This document shows positions 53,499 to 61,983 of a DNA stretch of 64,000 nt, in pieces. Numbering within the stretch: the first letter of the stretch is position 1; the number at the start of each line of letters is the position of its first letter. Source of the DNA: Virgifigura sp964551315 (lineage in GTDB: Bacteria; Pseudomonadota; Alphaproteobacteria; Dongiales; Dongiaceae); the NCBI GenBank assembly GCA_964551315.1, contig CAZKCM010000017.1:7504-71503 (forward strand). Reading direction: 5' to 3'. Under the pieces are notes generated by a model. It was not told the origin of the DNA. It ran no database searches and worked only from the letters and a program-made list of their open reading frames with translations. Made by a program: the position numbers and the translations under genes.

Positions 53499-54815
53499 TC
53501 AGGCGGCCGCGGTGTCCCGGGCCGATGCCGTCCGTCTGCCCGAAAGCTGCGGCGCACGCGCCCGTGGCCCGAAGACCTCCGCGCGCGCCTGGCCGATGGC
53601 GGTCTCGAGCCGGTTCAGAACTTCGTCGCAGAGCTCGCGGTCGCACAGCAGGCCCGGCTTGAATTGGAGGGCGCGCGGATCGAGGGCGGAATAGATCGCC
53701 CAGATACCGTTCCTGTATGCGTGGCGCATGACGTAAACGGCGCCCTCCGGGTGATCGAACTCGAGCCCCATGATCAGGCCGCGCTGGCGAATGCCGACGA
53801 AGAAATCGGGGTAGATCGCCTGAATCTGGTTGAGGCCGACGCGCAGGTGATGGGCGATGTAATGGCACTGCGAGCGCACTTCGGGGCGCGCGCAGATTTC
53901 GAGCACCTTGTGGGCTGCGATGCAGCCGAGCTCGGCACCGCCGAAGCTCGACATGTGGCCCCACCCGTCCTCATTGAGCCACGCGGCGGATCGTTCGTTG
54001 GCGACGACGGCGGAGATCGGATAGATCCCGCCGGACAGGCCCTTTCCGATCACCACCATGTCCGGCACGACGCCGTATGTGTCGATGCACCACATCTCGC
54101 CGGAGCGCATGAGGCCGGTCTGGACCTCGTCGGCGATGAACAGCGTGCCGACCTTCTCGCACATGGCCTTGATCGATTTGAGGTAGCCGTCCTTCGGCAT
54201 GGGGAAGCCGTAGGTCGCGGGGATGCTTTCGATGATCACGCAAGCCGCATCGCCTTTCATGATCTCGCGCTCCATGGCGTCGAGATCGTTGAAGGGCACC
54301 TTGGTTACCTCGTCGGGATCCGCTTCGGAGAGGAAGAGTTTCGAGAAGCGGTCGTCCCCGACCTTCACGGCGAGACCGGTGTGGCCGTGATAGCAGCGCT
54401 GCAGACAGATGATGCGCCGGCGTTTGGTGGCGTGGCGCGCGCTCTTCAGCGCGATGTCGATCGCCTCGCCACCGCCCGAGCCGTACATCGTGTATTGCAG
54501 CCCTTCCGGTGTGTGCTTCGCCAGCATCTCGGCGAGCTTCGTGCGCATCAGCGCCGGGAAGTGGTGATTGCCGATGTCGAAATGGTCCATGCCCGCCTTC
54601 ACGGCGGCGATGACTTCCGGATTGCGGTGGCCGAGGCTGTAGATGCCGCCGTTGAGATGCAGGTCGATCAGCCGCCGGCCATCCAGGTCGTAGAGGTAGT
54701 AGCCCTCGCGCCGATCGATGACGAGGTCGACGCCGGTCCGCTGCCACTCGAGTGTCTTGCCCGGATTCCAGTATTTGATGGTACGGGCGATGAAATCGTC
54801 CTTGGCCTCGCTCAT
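53499..54815 (-). CDS. Class III aminotransferase-fold PLP enzyme, candidate amino-alcohol-phosphate phospholyase
   Basis: The protein has 438 residues. PLP-binding features are complete: GSGGGEA (112-118), ADEVQTG with Asp229, and the Schiff-base Lys258 in VVIGKGLSGG. Class III includes transaminases and also ethanolamine-phosphate phospholyases, which release an aldehyde, ammonia and phosphate. Pairing with an APH-type kinase and a CoA-acylating aldehyde dehydrogenase favours the phospholyase reading, giving propionaldehyde from aminopropanol phosphate or acetaldehyde from ethanolamine phosphate. A true transaminase remains possible. The TGTCAA operator pair lies ~100 bases upstream. Confidence 0.85.
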   Translation of the reverse strand: MSEAKDDFIARTIKYWNPGKTLEWQRTGVDLVIDRREGYYLYDLDGRRLIDLHLNGGIYSLGHRNPEVIAAVKAGMDHFDIGNHHFPALMRTKLAEMLAKHTPEGLQYTMYGSGGGEAIDIALKSARHATKRRRIICLQRCYHGHTGLAVKVGDDRFSKLFLSEADPDEVTKVPFNDLDAMEREIMKGDAACVIIESIPATYGFPMPKDGYLKSIKAMCEKVGTLFIADEVQTGLMRSGEMWCIDTYGVVPDMVVIGKGLSGGIYPISAVVANERSAAWLNEDGWGHMSSFGGAELGCIAAHKVLEICARPEVRSQCHYIAHHLRVGLNQIQAIYPDFFVGIRQRGLIMGLEFDHPEGAVYVMRHAYRNGIWAIYSALDPRALQFKPGLLCDRELCDEVLNRLETAIGQARAEVFGPRARAPQLSGRRTASARDTAAA

Positions 54816-55273
54816 GATGCCCTCGCAATGCTCCGCTGGCCCCGGCGTACCGAACGATGGGCACCGATCGGCGGCGCCTCACCTTCGGTCAGGATAGGCG
54901 GTCGGGCATCGTCCGACTTGACATGGCAGGGGAGGGAATTGACAGCCTTCCGGCCGGTCACGGAGGTCTACGGCCGAGTCTCGTCCCGATCTTGCCTGAG
55001 GCCGCTGCCGGTAGTTGCCCTGCTTACGCTATGTGCCCGCGAATCGGGCTAGAGCTTTCCGCGCACAACACACTTGGCCGTTCCCTTCAGGTGTAAGACC
55101 GGCAAGGAATGTTGATGGACCGTGGGTTGCCCCGCCGCCGCATCAAGGGCCCCGCGAACCTCAGACGCGCGATGGAGCGACGCCAGTCGCCCGAGAGCTG
55201 CAGGGCCAAGAACACGGATGTGAACTGGATCGTGCTGCTCAAGTCCATTGCGGGCACATGAGGATCCTTCGTC
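54816..55273. other. Intergenic region upstream of the aminotransferase operon
   Basis: These 458 bases hold no supported gene. They contain the minus-strand TGTCAA pair (54917-54944) and the end of the region downstream of the GlxA-type regulator gene. Short frames here show no family similarity or coding character. Confidence 0.5.
54917..54944 (-). promoter_or_regulatory. Operator pair TGTCAA-N15-TGTCAAG upstream of the aminotransferase-kinase operon
   Basis: On the minus strand TGTCAAT (54944-54938) and TGTCAAG (54923-54917) are direct repeats 21 bases apart, about 100 bases before the aminotransferase start. Orientation relative to the gene and spacing equal those of the two plus-strand sites. 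Confidence 0.7.
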
Positions 55274-56317
55274 TTACGCAGAGGCGGCCAGCGGGGCTGA
55301 CCGCGCCGCCGCCTTTCGACTGTTCCGCCAGGCTTCGGGCGTCATCCCCTCGCTTGCCTTGAAGATCCGGACGAAGTGGGAGGCATCGCAGAAGCCCGCC
55401 TCGGCGGCGATCGCCGTCACCGTCTTGTCCGTCCGCAGCAACAGGTGCTTGGCGTGGGACAGCCGGACGTGGCGAAAAGCGCGCATCGGTGTCATGCCGA
55501 GGTTGGCGGCGAAGTGGCGCTCGATCCGGCGCTGACTCGTTCCCAGCCGGCGCGCGAGGTCCGCCGTCGTGAAGGATACGTCGATGTTCTGCAGCATGAT
55601 GTGCAGGCTCTGCAGCACCAGCGGGTCGTCGCATTCCAGGTCCAGGGTGGAAGCCGGCTGCGGCGTGTCGGCGTTCCGCGGATGATCGATGATCATGATG
55701 TGCAGGCTCTTCGTCGCCTCGGCGTGCCCGACATGGCGGTCGACCAGGAAGGCGGCGAGATGCGCGGCGCTCGCCCCGCCCGAGCAGGTGAGGCGGTCGC
55801 GGTCGACCACGAAGATCTGGCCGGAAACCGGGTGGAGCCCCTCGAACTGCTCGAGAAAGTCGTTGTGGTGGAACCAGCTCACGCAACAGCGGTAGCCCTG
55901 CATCAGCCCGGCGCGGTGGAGCAGGAAGGCGCCGGTGCACAGGCCGACCAGCGGCACCTTCTTCTCGGCGGCGCGCCTCAGATAGGCGATATACGCCGCG
56001 TCCATATGCTCCAGCTCCTCCAGCAGGCCGCCGACCACGACGATGTAGTGGAATCGTTCCGGATCGACCAGCCGCGCCTGCGGCTGTACCGCGACGCCAC
56101 AGCTCGACATCACCGGTTTCATGGAGTTGGACAGCACCGTCCACTCGCAGAGGATGGGCCGGCTCCGGTCCCCCTCGTCCGCGGCCAGCCGCAGCACGTC
56201 AACGAAGTTGGCGAAGGCCGACAAGGTGAAGCGGTTGGCGAGGATGAAGCCGATGGACAGGCGCGGCCCCACGACGCCGCCCGTCGCCTCGCGAGGATTG
56301 TTTCCGGCCATGATCAC
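55274..56317 (-). CDS. GlxA-family transcriptional regulator (DJ-1/PfpI domain plus AraC HTH)
   Basis: The protein has 347 residues. The N-terminal DJ-1/PfpI-like domain (~20-190) has the nucleophile-elbow Cys127 in VGLCTGAFLLHRAGLM and SWFHHNDF. The C-terminal AraC domain (~230-330) has TTADLARRLGTSQRRIERHFAANLGMTPMRAFRHVRLSHAKHLLL (helix-turn-helix 1) and VTAIAAEAGFCDASHFVRIFKASEGMTPEAWR. Regulators of this architecture (GbdR, SouR) control glycine betaine and sarcosine catabolism in Pseudomonas. This one is divergent from soxBDAG with an 84-base gap holding repeated CGGAATC, so it probably senses sarcosine or a relative and activates those genes. Confidence 0.88.
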   Translation of the reverse strand: MIMAGNNPREATGGVVGPRLSIGFILANRFTLSAFANFVDVLRLAADEGDRSRPILCEWTVLSNSMKPVMSSCGVAVQPQARLVDPERFHYIVVVGGLLEELEHMDAAYIAYLRRAAEKKVPLVGLCTGAFLLHRAGLMQGYRCCVSWFHHNDFLEQFEGLHPVSGQIFVVDRDRLTCSGGASAAHLAAFLVDRHVGHAEATKSLHIMIIDHPRNADTPQPASTLDLECDDPLVLQSLHIMLQNIDVSFTTADLARRLGTSQRRIERHFAANLGMTPMRAFRHVRLSHAKHLLLRTDKTVTAIAAEAGFCDASHFVRIFKASEGMTPEAWRNSRKAAARSAPLAASA

Positions 56318-56340
56318 GACCTTTCTGTCTGCGGGAGTGT

Positions 56341-56396
56341 CGGAATCTTACCACGAAATTGCCGGAATCATTCTATATGACTCGCCCGAGATTCCG
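56341..56396. promoter_or_regulatory. CGGAATC repeats between the GlxA-type regulator and soxB
   Basis: CGGAATC occurs at 56341-56347 and 56363-56369, 22 bases apart, and in inverted form (GATTCCG) at 56390-56396. Two direct copies at two-turn spacing suit an AraC-type DNA-binding domain. The stretch lies just before soxB and also covers the regulator's own promoter. Confidence 0.5.
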
Positions 56397-56401
56397 AATC
56401 T

Positions 56402-57691
56402 ATGAGACGCGGAAATCTTCATGTCATGGCGGCAAAAGTGACGAAATTTTCCTTTCTGACGCTCGCGAGGAAGGCGCTCGAAGGCCATAAGTCGTGGCCG
56501 CAGCAGTGGCCGCAGGCCGAGCCGAAGGCTCGCTATGACGTCGTCATCGTCGGGGCCGGCGGGCACGGCCTGGGGGCGGCGTACTATCTGGCGAAGGAGC
56601 ATGGGATCACCAATGTCGCGGTGATCGAGAAGGGGTGGCTCGGCGGCGGGAACACCGGCCGCAACACGACCATCATCCGCTCCAACTATCTCTATGACGA
56701 AAGCGCCCGGCTTTACGATCACGCGCTCGATCTGTGGGAGGGGCTGAGCCAGGACCTCAACTACAACGTCATGTTCTCGCAGCGCGGCGTGATGATGCTC
56801 GCGCACAGCGTCCATGACGTCCAAAGCTTCAAGCGCCACGTCCATGCCAACCGCTTGAACGGCGTGATGAACGAATGGCTGACGCCGCAGGAGGCCAAGG
56901 CCTACTGCCCGCCTCTCGACATCTCGTCGACCGCCCGCTACCCGGTGATGGGGGCGGCGCTGCAGCGGCGCGGCGGCGTGGCGCGGCACGATGCGGTCGC
57001 CTGGGGCTATGCCCGCTCCGCGGCGGCGCGCGGCGTCGACATCATCCAGAATTGCCCGGTGCTTGCCATTCGGCGGGACGCATCCGGTGCCGTCAGCGGC
57101 GTGGAAACCGCCAGGGGTTTCATCGCGGCGAAAAAGGTGGCCGTGTCCGCCGCCGGCCACACATCGGTCGTGATGGATAGTGCGGGCGTTCGCCTGCCGC
57201 TCGAGAGCTTTCCGCTGCAGGCGCTGGTCTCTGAACCGGTCAAGCCGATCTTCCCCTGCGTCGTCATGTCGAACACGGTGCATGCCTATATCAGCCAGTC
57301 CGACAAGGGCGAGCTGGTCATCGGTTCCGGCACCGACCAGTATGTGTCGTACAGCCAGCGCGGCGGGCTGCCTCTGATCGAGCATACGCTTGCCGCGATC
57401 TGCGAAATTTTCCCGATTTTCACCCGCATGCGGATGCTGCGGAAGTGGGCCGGCATCGTCGACGTGACGCCGGACCGCTCGCCGATCCTCGGCAAGACCC
57501 CGGTTCCCGGCCTCTACGTCAATTGCGGCTGGGGGACCGGCGGCTTCAAGGCGACGCCGGGGGCCGCGCATGTCTTCGCGCACACCATCGCGCGGGACGA
57601 GCCGCACCCGATCAACGCGCCCTTCACCCTTGACCGGTTCCGCACCGGCCGGCTGATCGACGAGGCCGCCGCGGCGGCCGTTGCGCACTGA
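56402..57691 (+). CDS. soxB: Sarcosine oxidase beta subunit
   Basis: The protein has 429 residues; an inner ATG at 56426 (MAAKVTKF) is a possible start. A FAD-binding Rossmann motif (YDVVIVGAGGHGLGAAYYLA) lies near residue 45. The ARHDAVAWGYA segment holds His196, the residue that covalently binds FMN in heterotetrameric sarcosine oxidases. The end includes WAGIVDVTPDRSPILGKTPVPGLYVNCGWGTGGFKATP. This subunit oxidises sarcosine; the one-carbon unit passes to tetrahydrofolate on the alpha subunit. It is first in soxBDAG. Confidence 0.94.
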   Translation: MRRGNLHVMAAKVTKFSFLTLARKALEGHKSWPQQWPQAEPKARYDVVIVGAGGHGLGAAYYLAKEHGITNVAVIEKGWLGGGNTGRNTTIIRSNYLYDESARLYDHALDLWEGLSQDLNYNVMFSQRGVMMLAHSVHDVQSFKRHVHANRLNGVMNEWLTPQEAKAYCPPLDISSTARYPVMGAALQRRGGVARHDAVAWGYARSAAARGVDIIQNCPVLAIRRDASGAVSGVETARGFIAAKKVAVSAAGHTSVVMDSAGVRLPLESFPLQALVSEPVKPIFPCVVMSNTVHAYISQSDKGELVIGSGTDQYVSYSQRGGLPLIEHTLAAICEIFPIFTRMRMLRKWAGIVDVTPDRSPILGKTPVPGLYVNCGWGTGGFKATPGAAHVFAHTIARDEPHPINAPFTLDRFRTGRLIDEAAAAAVAH

Positions 57692-57703
57692 GGTATAGGT
57701 GTC

Positions 57704-58006
57704 ATGCTTCTGATCCGCTGTCCCTATTGCCAGGAAGCCCGGCCCGAGCTCGAGTTCACCTATGCGGGCGAGGCGCATATCGCGCGGCCCGCGGACCCGT
57801 CGGCGCTGAGCGACGAAGCCTGGCGGGATTATCTCTTCATCCGTTCCAACCCGCGCGGCATCCATTACGAGCGCTGGCGCCACACGTATGGCTGCGCGCG
57901 CTTCTTCAACGCCGTCCGCGACACGGTGTCCGATAAGTTCCTGATGACCTATGAGGTCGGCCGGCCGCGGCCGACCGAGGCCGAGATCGCAGAGCACCGG
58001 TCATGA
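57704..58006 (+). CDS. soxD: Sarcosine oxidase delta subunit
   Basis: The protein has 100 residues, the usual size. Zinc-binding residues are evident: CPYC near the N-terminus and HTYGC near residue 60. WRDYLFIRSNPRG, the ERWRHTYGCARFFNAVRDT stretch and the C-terminal YEVGRPRP are family features. The last codons overlap soxA by four bases (ATGA). Confidence 0.95.
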   Translation: MLLIRCPYCQEARPELEFTYAGEAHIARPADPSALSDEAWRDYLFIRSNPRGIHYERWRHTYGCARFFNAVRDTVSDKFLMTYEVGRPRPTEAEIAEHRS

Positions 58007-60993
58007 GCAACTATCGCGTTCCCGGGCGTGGCCGCGTCGACCACGATGCGCGCCTTCGCTTCACCTTCGACGGGCGGTCCTATGTGGGGCTGCAGGGCGA
58101 CACGCTGGCGTCGGCGCTGCTGGCTAACGGCGTCCACCTCGTCGGCCGCTCCTTCAAGTACCACCGGCCGCGCGGCATCATGTCGGCGGGCGTCGAGGAG
58201 GCGAACGCGCTGGTCGGCGTCGATAAGGGGCGGGGGCGGTACACCCCGAATACCCGCGCCACCGTTCTGGAGCTTTATGACGGCCTCAAGGCCGAAAGCC
58301 AGAACCGCTGGCCTTCGCTGCGGCGAGACATCGGCGCGATCAACGATCTCCTCGCGCCGCTGATCCCGGCCGGCTTCTACTACAAGACCTTCAAATGGCC
58401 GGCCTCGTTCTGGAACAAGGTCTACGAGCCGGTCATTCGCCGAGCCGCAGGCCTCGGCCGGGCGCCGACGGAGCCCGATGCGGACCGCTACGCCAGCCGC
58501 TTCGCGCACTGCGACGTGCTGATCGTCGGCGCCGGGCCAGCCGGCCTGGCGGCGGCGCTTGCTGCCTCCGAAGGCGGCAAGCGGGTCATCCTGGCCGATG
58601 AGAATCCGGAAATCGGCGGCTCGCTGCTGTCTGATCCCGCGGTTCGGATCGACGGGAAGAACGCGTGGCGCTGGCTGGACGAGACACGCGCGACATTGGC
58701 GGGGCGCGCCAACGTCACCATCCTGACCCGGACCACGGCGATCGGCTACTATCACCAGAACTTCCTCGGGCTCGTGCAGCGGCTGACCGATCACCTGCCG
58801 GAGGCCTCGCCATCGCTCCCGCGCGAACGGATGTGGAAGGTGCGGGCGGCGCAGGTCGTTCTGGCGCAGGGCGCGATCGAGCGGCCGCTGGTCTTCGACG
58901 GCAACGATCGCCCGGGCGTCATGCTGGCGGGGGCGGGGCGGACCTACCTCAACCGTTATGGCGTCAAGGTCGGCAATCGTGTCGCCGTGGCGACGGTTCA
59001 CGACTCCGCCTATCTCGCCGCCTTCGACTTGGCGCGCGCCGGGGCCACGGTCGTAACGATCGTCGACCTTCGACGCAATCCGCGGGCGGCGTTGCTGACG
59101 GAAGCCCGGTCGCTGGGCATCGAGGTGTTGAGCGGCTGGACCGTGACCGGGACTACGGGGCGGACACGGATCTCCCAGATCCGCGTCAACCCGGTCGACG
59201 CGAACGGGAAGGTCGGGGCCGCGCGGACGATCGCCTGCGATGCCCTGCTGATGAGCGGCGGGTGGACGCCCAGCATTCATCTCTTCTCGCACACCAAGAG
59301 CGCGCTGGAGTGGCGCGAGGATCTTCAGGCCTTCGTGCCGGGGGCGCCGAACGAAGCCGTGCGCTGCGCCGGCGCCGGCAACGGAACATTCAGCCTCGCC
59401 GCGGCGCTCGCCGAAGGCGCCGCGGCCGGCGCAGCGGCGGCCGGCGCCACCGGCAGCCCATTCACGTTCCGCGTGGAGGGCGAGGCGCCGTTCAGCGGCA
59501 TCCCGCTCCGCGAGCTGCCGACGGATCGCGACCCGGCGCGCGCCAAGGCGTTCATCGATTTCCAGAACGATGTCACGGCCAAGGACATCCGGCTCGCCGT
59601 GCGCGAGGGCTTCCGCTCCATAGAGCATGTGAAGCGCTACACGACGAACGGAATGGCGACCGACCAGGGCAAGACCTCGAACATCAATGGCCTGATGATC
59701 GCGTCCGACGCGCTCGGCAAGCCGGCTCCGGAAGTCGGCCTGACGACCTTCCGGCCGCCTTATACGCCGACGACCTTCGGTGCGTTCGTCGGCTACCGCC
59801 GTCACGCGCATTTCGAGGTGGAACGCAAGACGGCGATCGATTCCTGGGCCGAGGCCAACGGTGCGGTCTTCGAGCCGGTCAGCCTGTGGCGGCGCGCCTG
59901 GTATTTCCCGCGGCCGGGCGAGTCCATGCACGAGGCGGTGGCGCGGGAATGCCGCGCGACGCGCCAGTCGCTTGGCATCTTCGATGCCTCCACCTTGGGC
60001 AAGATCGAGGTGGTCGGGCCCGACGCCGCGGAATTCATGAACCGCATGTACACCAATGCCTGGACGACGCTCGCGCCGGGGCGCTGCCGCTACGGCCTGC
60101 TGCTGGGCGAGGACGGGTTCATCCGCGACGACGGCGTGGTCGCGCGAATGGCGGATGACCGCTTCCACGTCACCACGACGACCGGCGGCGCGGCGCGCGT
60201 GCTCGCGATGATGGAGGACTATCTCCAGACCGAGTGGCCGGACCTCAAGGTCTGGCTGACCTCCACTACGGAACAGTGGGCCGTCATCGCGCTCAACGGT
60301 CCGAACGCCCGCAAGGTCCTCGAGCCTCTCGTGGAAGGCATCGAGCTCGACCGCGAAGCCTTTCCTCATATGGCCGTGCGCGAGGGGAAGATCTGCGGCG
60401 TTCCGACCCGTCTCTTCCGGGTGAGCTTCACCGGCGAGCTCGGCTTCGAGATCAATGTTCCCGCGCGCTTCGGCCTGTCGGTCTGGAAGGCGCTGATGGA
60501 GCAGGGAAAGCCATACGACATCACGCCCTACGGCACGGAGACCATGCACGTACTGCGCGCCGAAAAGGGCTTCATCATCGTCGGCCAGGACACCGACGGT
60601 ACCGTGACGCCGTATGACGCGGGGATGAGCTGGGCGATCGGCAAGAAGAAGCCGGATTTCGTGGGCAAACGCTCTCTGGCCCGGCCGGACATGCAGGATC
60701 CGAACCGCAAGCAGCTGGTCGGTCTCCTGACAGAAGATCCGCAAACGGTCTTGGAGGAGGGGGCGCAGATCGTCGATGATCCGAAGGCCGCCATTCCAAT
60801 GCCGATGATCGGCCACGTCACCTCCAGCTATCACAGCGCGACGCTCGGCCGCTCGATCGCCCTGGCCTTGATTCAGGGTGGACACCAGCGGAAGGGCCAG
60901 ACCGTCTATGTGCCGATGCCGGACGCGGTGCATAAGGCGACGATTACCGACACCGTCTTCTACGACAAAGAGGGAGCAAGGCTCGATGTCTGA
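58003..60993 (+). CDS. soxA: Sarcosine oxidase alpha subunit
   Basis: The protein has 996 residues. The order is as in characterised enzymes: an N-terminal Fer2-like fold without its cysteines (RFTFDGRSYVGLQGDTLASALLANG), a nucleotide-binding domain with VLIVGAGPAGLAAALAAS near residue 170, a middle region ending in WTPSIHLFSHT and CAGAGNGTFSLAAAL, and a C-terminal GcvT-like folate-binding domain (~620-990; LGIFDASTLGKIEVVGPDAAEFMNRMYTN). It binds NAD and tetrahydrofolate and yields methylene-THF. soxG starts inside its last codons. Confidence 0.96.
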   Translation: MSNYRVPGRGRVDHDARLRFTFDGRSYVGLQGDTLASALLANGVHLVGRSFKYHRPRGIMSAGVEEANALVGVDKGRGRYTPNTRATVLELYDGLKAESQNRWPSLRRDIGAINDLLAPLIPAGFYYKTFKWPASFWNKVYEPVIRRAAGLGRAPTEPDADRYASRFAHCDVLIVGAGPAGLAAALAASEGGKRVILADENPEIGGSLLSDPAVRIDGKNAWRWLDETRATLAGRANVTILTRTTAIGYYHQNFLGLVQRLTDHLPEASPSLPRERMWKVRAAQVVLAQGAIERPLVFDGNDRPGVMLAGAGRTYLNRYGVKVGNRVAVATVHDSAYLAAFDLARAGATVVTIVDLRRNPRAALLTEARSLGIEVLSGWTVTGTTGRTRISQIRVNPVDANGKVGAARTIACDALLMSGGWTPSIHLFSHTKSALEWREDLQAFVPGAPNEAVRCAGAGNGTFSLAAALAEGAAAGAAAAGATGSPFTFRVEGEAPFSGIPLRELPTDRDPARAKAFIDFQNDVTAKDIRLAVREGFRSIEHVKRYTTNGMATDQGKTSNINGLMIASDALGKPAPEVGLTTFRPPYTPTTFGAFVGYRRHAHFEVERKTAIDSWAEANGAVFEPVSLWRRAWYFPRPGESMHEAVARECRATRQSLGIFDASTLGKIEVVGPDAAEFMNRMYTNAWTTLAPGRCRYGLLLGEDGFIRDDGVVARMADDRFHVTTTTGGAARVLAMMEDYLQTEWPDLKVWLTSTTEQWAVIALNGPNARKVLEPLVEGIELDREAFPHMAVREGKICGVPTRLFRVSFTGELGFEINVPARFGLSVWKALMEQGKPYDITPYGTETMHVLRAEKGFIIVGQDTDGTVTPYDAGMSWAIGKKKPDFVGKRSLARPDMQDPNRKQLVGLLTEDPQTVLEEGAQIVDDPKAAIPMPMIGHVTSSYHSATLGRSIALALIQGGHQRKGQTVYVPMPDAVHKATITDTVFYDKEGARLDV

Positions 60994-61567
60994 TCCCGCC
61001 GCGTTTGTGGCGAGTGCCTATCGCCCGCTGCCGGACCAACCGTCCGAGTTCGGCGGCGGACGGCTTCTGCGCTTGGCCGTGCTTCCCGACTGCGCCCGCT
61101 TCGTCCTGCGCGTCGCGCCGGCGGATGCGGACGCAGCAGGTCAGGCCTTTGGTCTCGCGCTGCCGGAGAGGATCGGCGGGATGGTCGAATCCGATGGCCG
61201 GACGGCCTTGAAGCTCGGTCCCGACGAGTGGCGGCTTCTTGCCGATGAGAGCGAGGGACCGGAAATCGCGGCCCGCTTCGCCGCACAGCTCGCCGATACG
61301 CCGCATAGCCTCGTGGACATCGGTCATCGTGAGATCGGCATCGAGGTAAGTGGAACGGCCGTGCTCGACGCACTTGCCGCCCTGTGCCCGCTCGACCTCG
61401 CGGTGCGGCCGGTCGGATGGGGGACACGCACCGTCCTCGAGGGCGTGGAAACGGTGATCCTGCGGGAGGCCGAGGACCGGTTCCGGCTCGAGGTCTGGCG
61501 CTCCTTCGCGCCGTTCCTCTTCTCTCTCCTCGAGGTCGTCGGCCGCGAGATCGAGGCTGAAGCCTGA
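60986..61567 (+). CDS. soxG: Sarcosine oxidase gamma subunit
   Basis: The protein has 193 residues from the ATG at 60986, an eight-base overlap with soxA. The frame is open upstream, but this start gives the normal SoxG length. Features include LKLGPDEWRLLADE, SLVDIGHREIGIEVSGTAVLDALAALCPLDL and VLEGVETVILREAEDRFRLEVWRSFAPFLFSLL. It completes the alpha-beta-gamma-delta enzyme. Confidence 0.93.
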   Translation: MSDPAAFVASAYRPLPDQPSEFGGGRLLRLAVLPDCARFVLRVAPADADAAGQAFGLALPERIGGMVESDGRTALKLGPDEWRLLADESEGPEIAARFAAQLADTPHSLVDIGHREIGIEVSGTAVLDALAALCPLDLAVRPVGWGTRTVLEGVETVILREAEDRFRLEVWRSFAPFLFSLLEVVGREIEAEA

Positions 61568-61983
61568 GGCGCGGGACGGTCGGTTCCAGCGCGTCGCGAC
61601 GGTAGCGGCCATAGGGTACACCGAGGCCGGCCGACGCACTTTGCCGCTTGCATCGGACGGGTCGAGGTCCCACACCGGCCCGTCCGACCTCGAACCCGTC
61701 GAGCGGCTCTTGGCCATGCTCGAGCACCCGCGATGCAAGGAAGGCCTCACGGGCCGCCGAGGCTGCCCGCAACGCCATCGGCCAAGTCTTTGTACAACTA
61801 CCCCTCGGGAATATCGAAACGGCGACGCACGGGCCGGATACGACCGGAAGTGAGATCGTCCCGCTCTAGGCCCGCGCACGGGTTGAGGGCATTCGGCGGG
61901 CGGCCTCGGCTTAAGACTATGCAGATCCTCCGATTTCGCTAGACTGACGCCGTACCGGGCAGAGCGAGGTCGAAGAGCCAGGG
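61568..61983. other. Intergenic region after soxG
   Basis: These 416 bases hold no supported gene; short open frames here lack coding character. The last ~80 bases are AT-richer and probably contain the promoter of the next gene. No clear terminator after soxG was found. Confidence 0.4.

Noticed and set aside
54917..54944. TTGACA as a sigma-70 -35 box on the plus strand
   Set aside because: No plus-strand gene follows and no -10 box is seen. The reverse orientation matches the operator pairs before two other operons at identical spacing.
57949..60933. A 994-codon minus-strand frame
   Set aside because: Antisense shadow of soxA; no family similarity.
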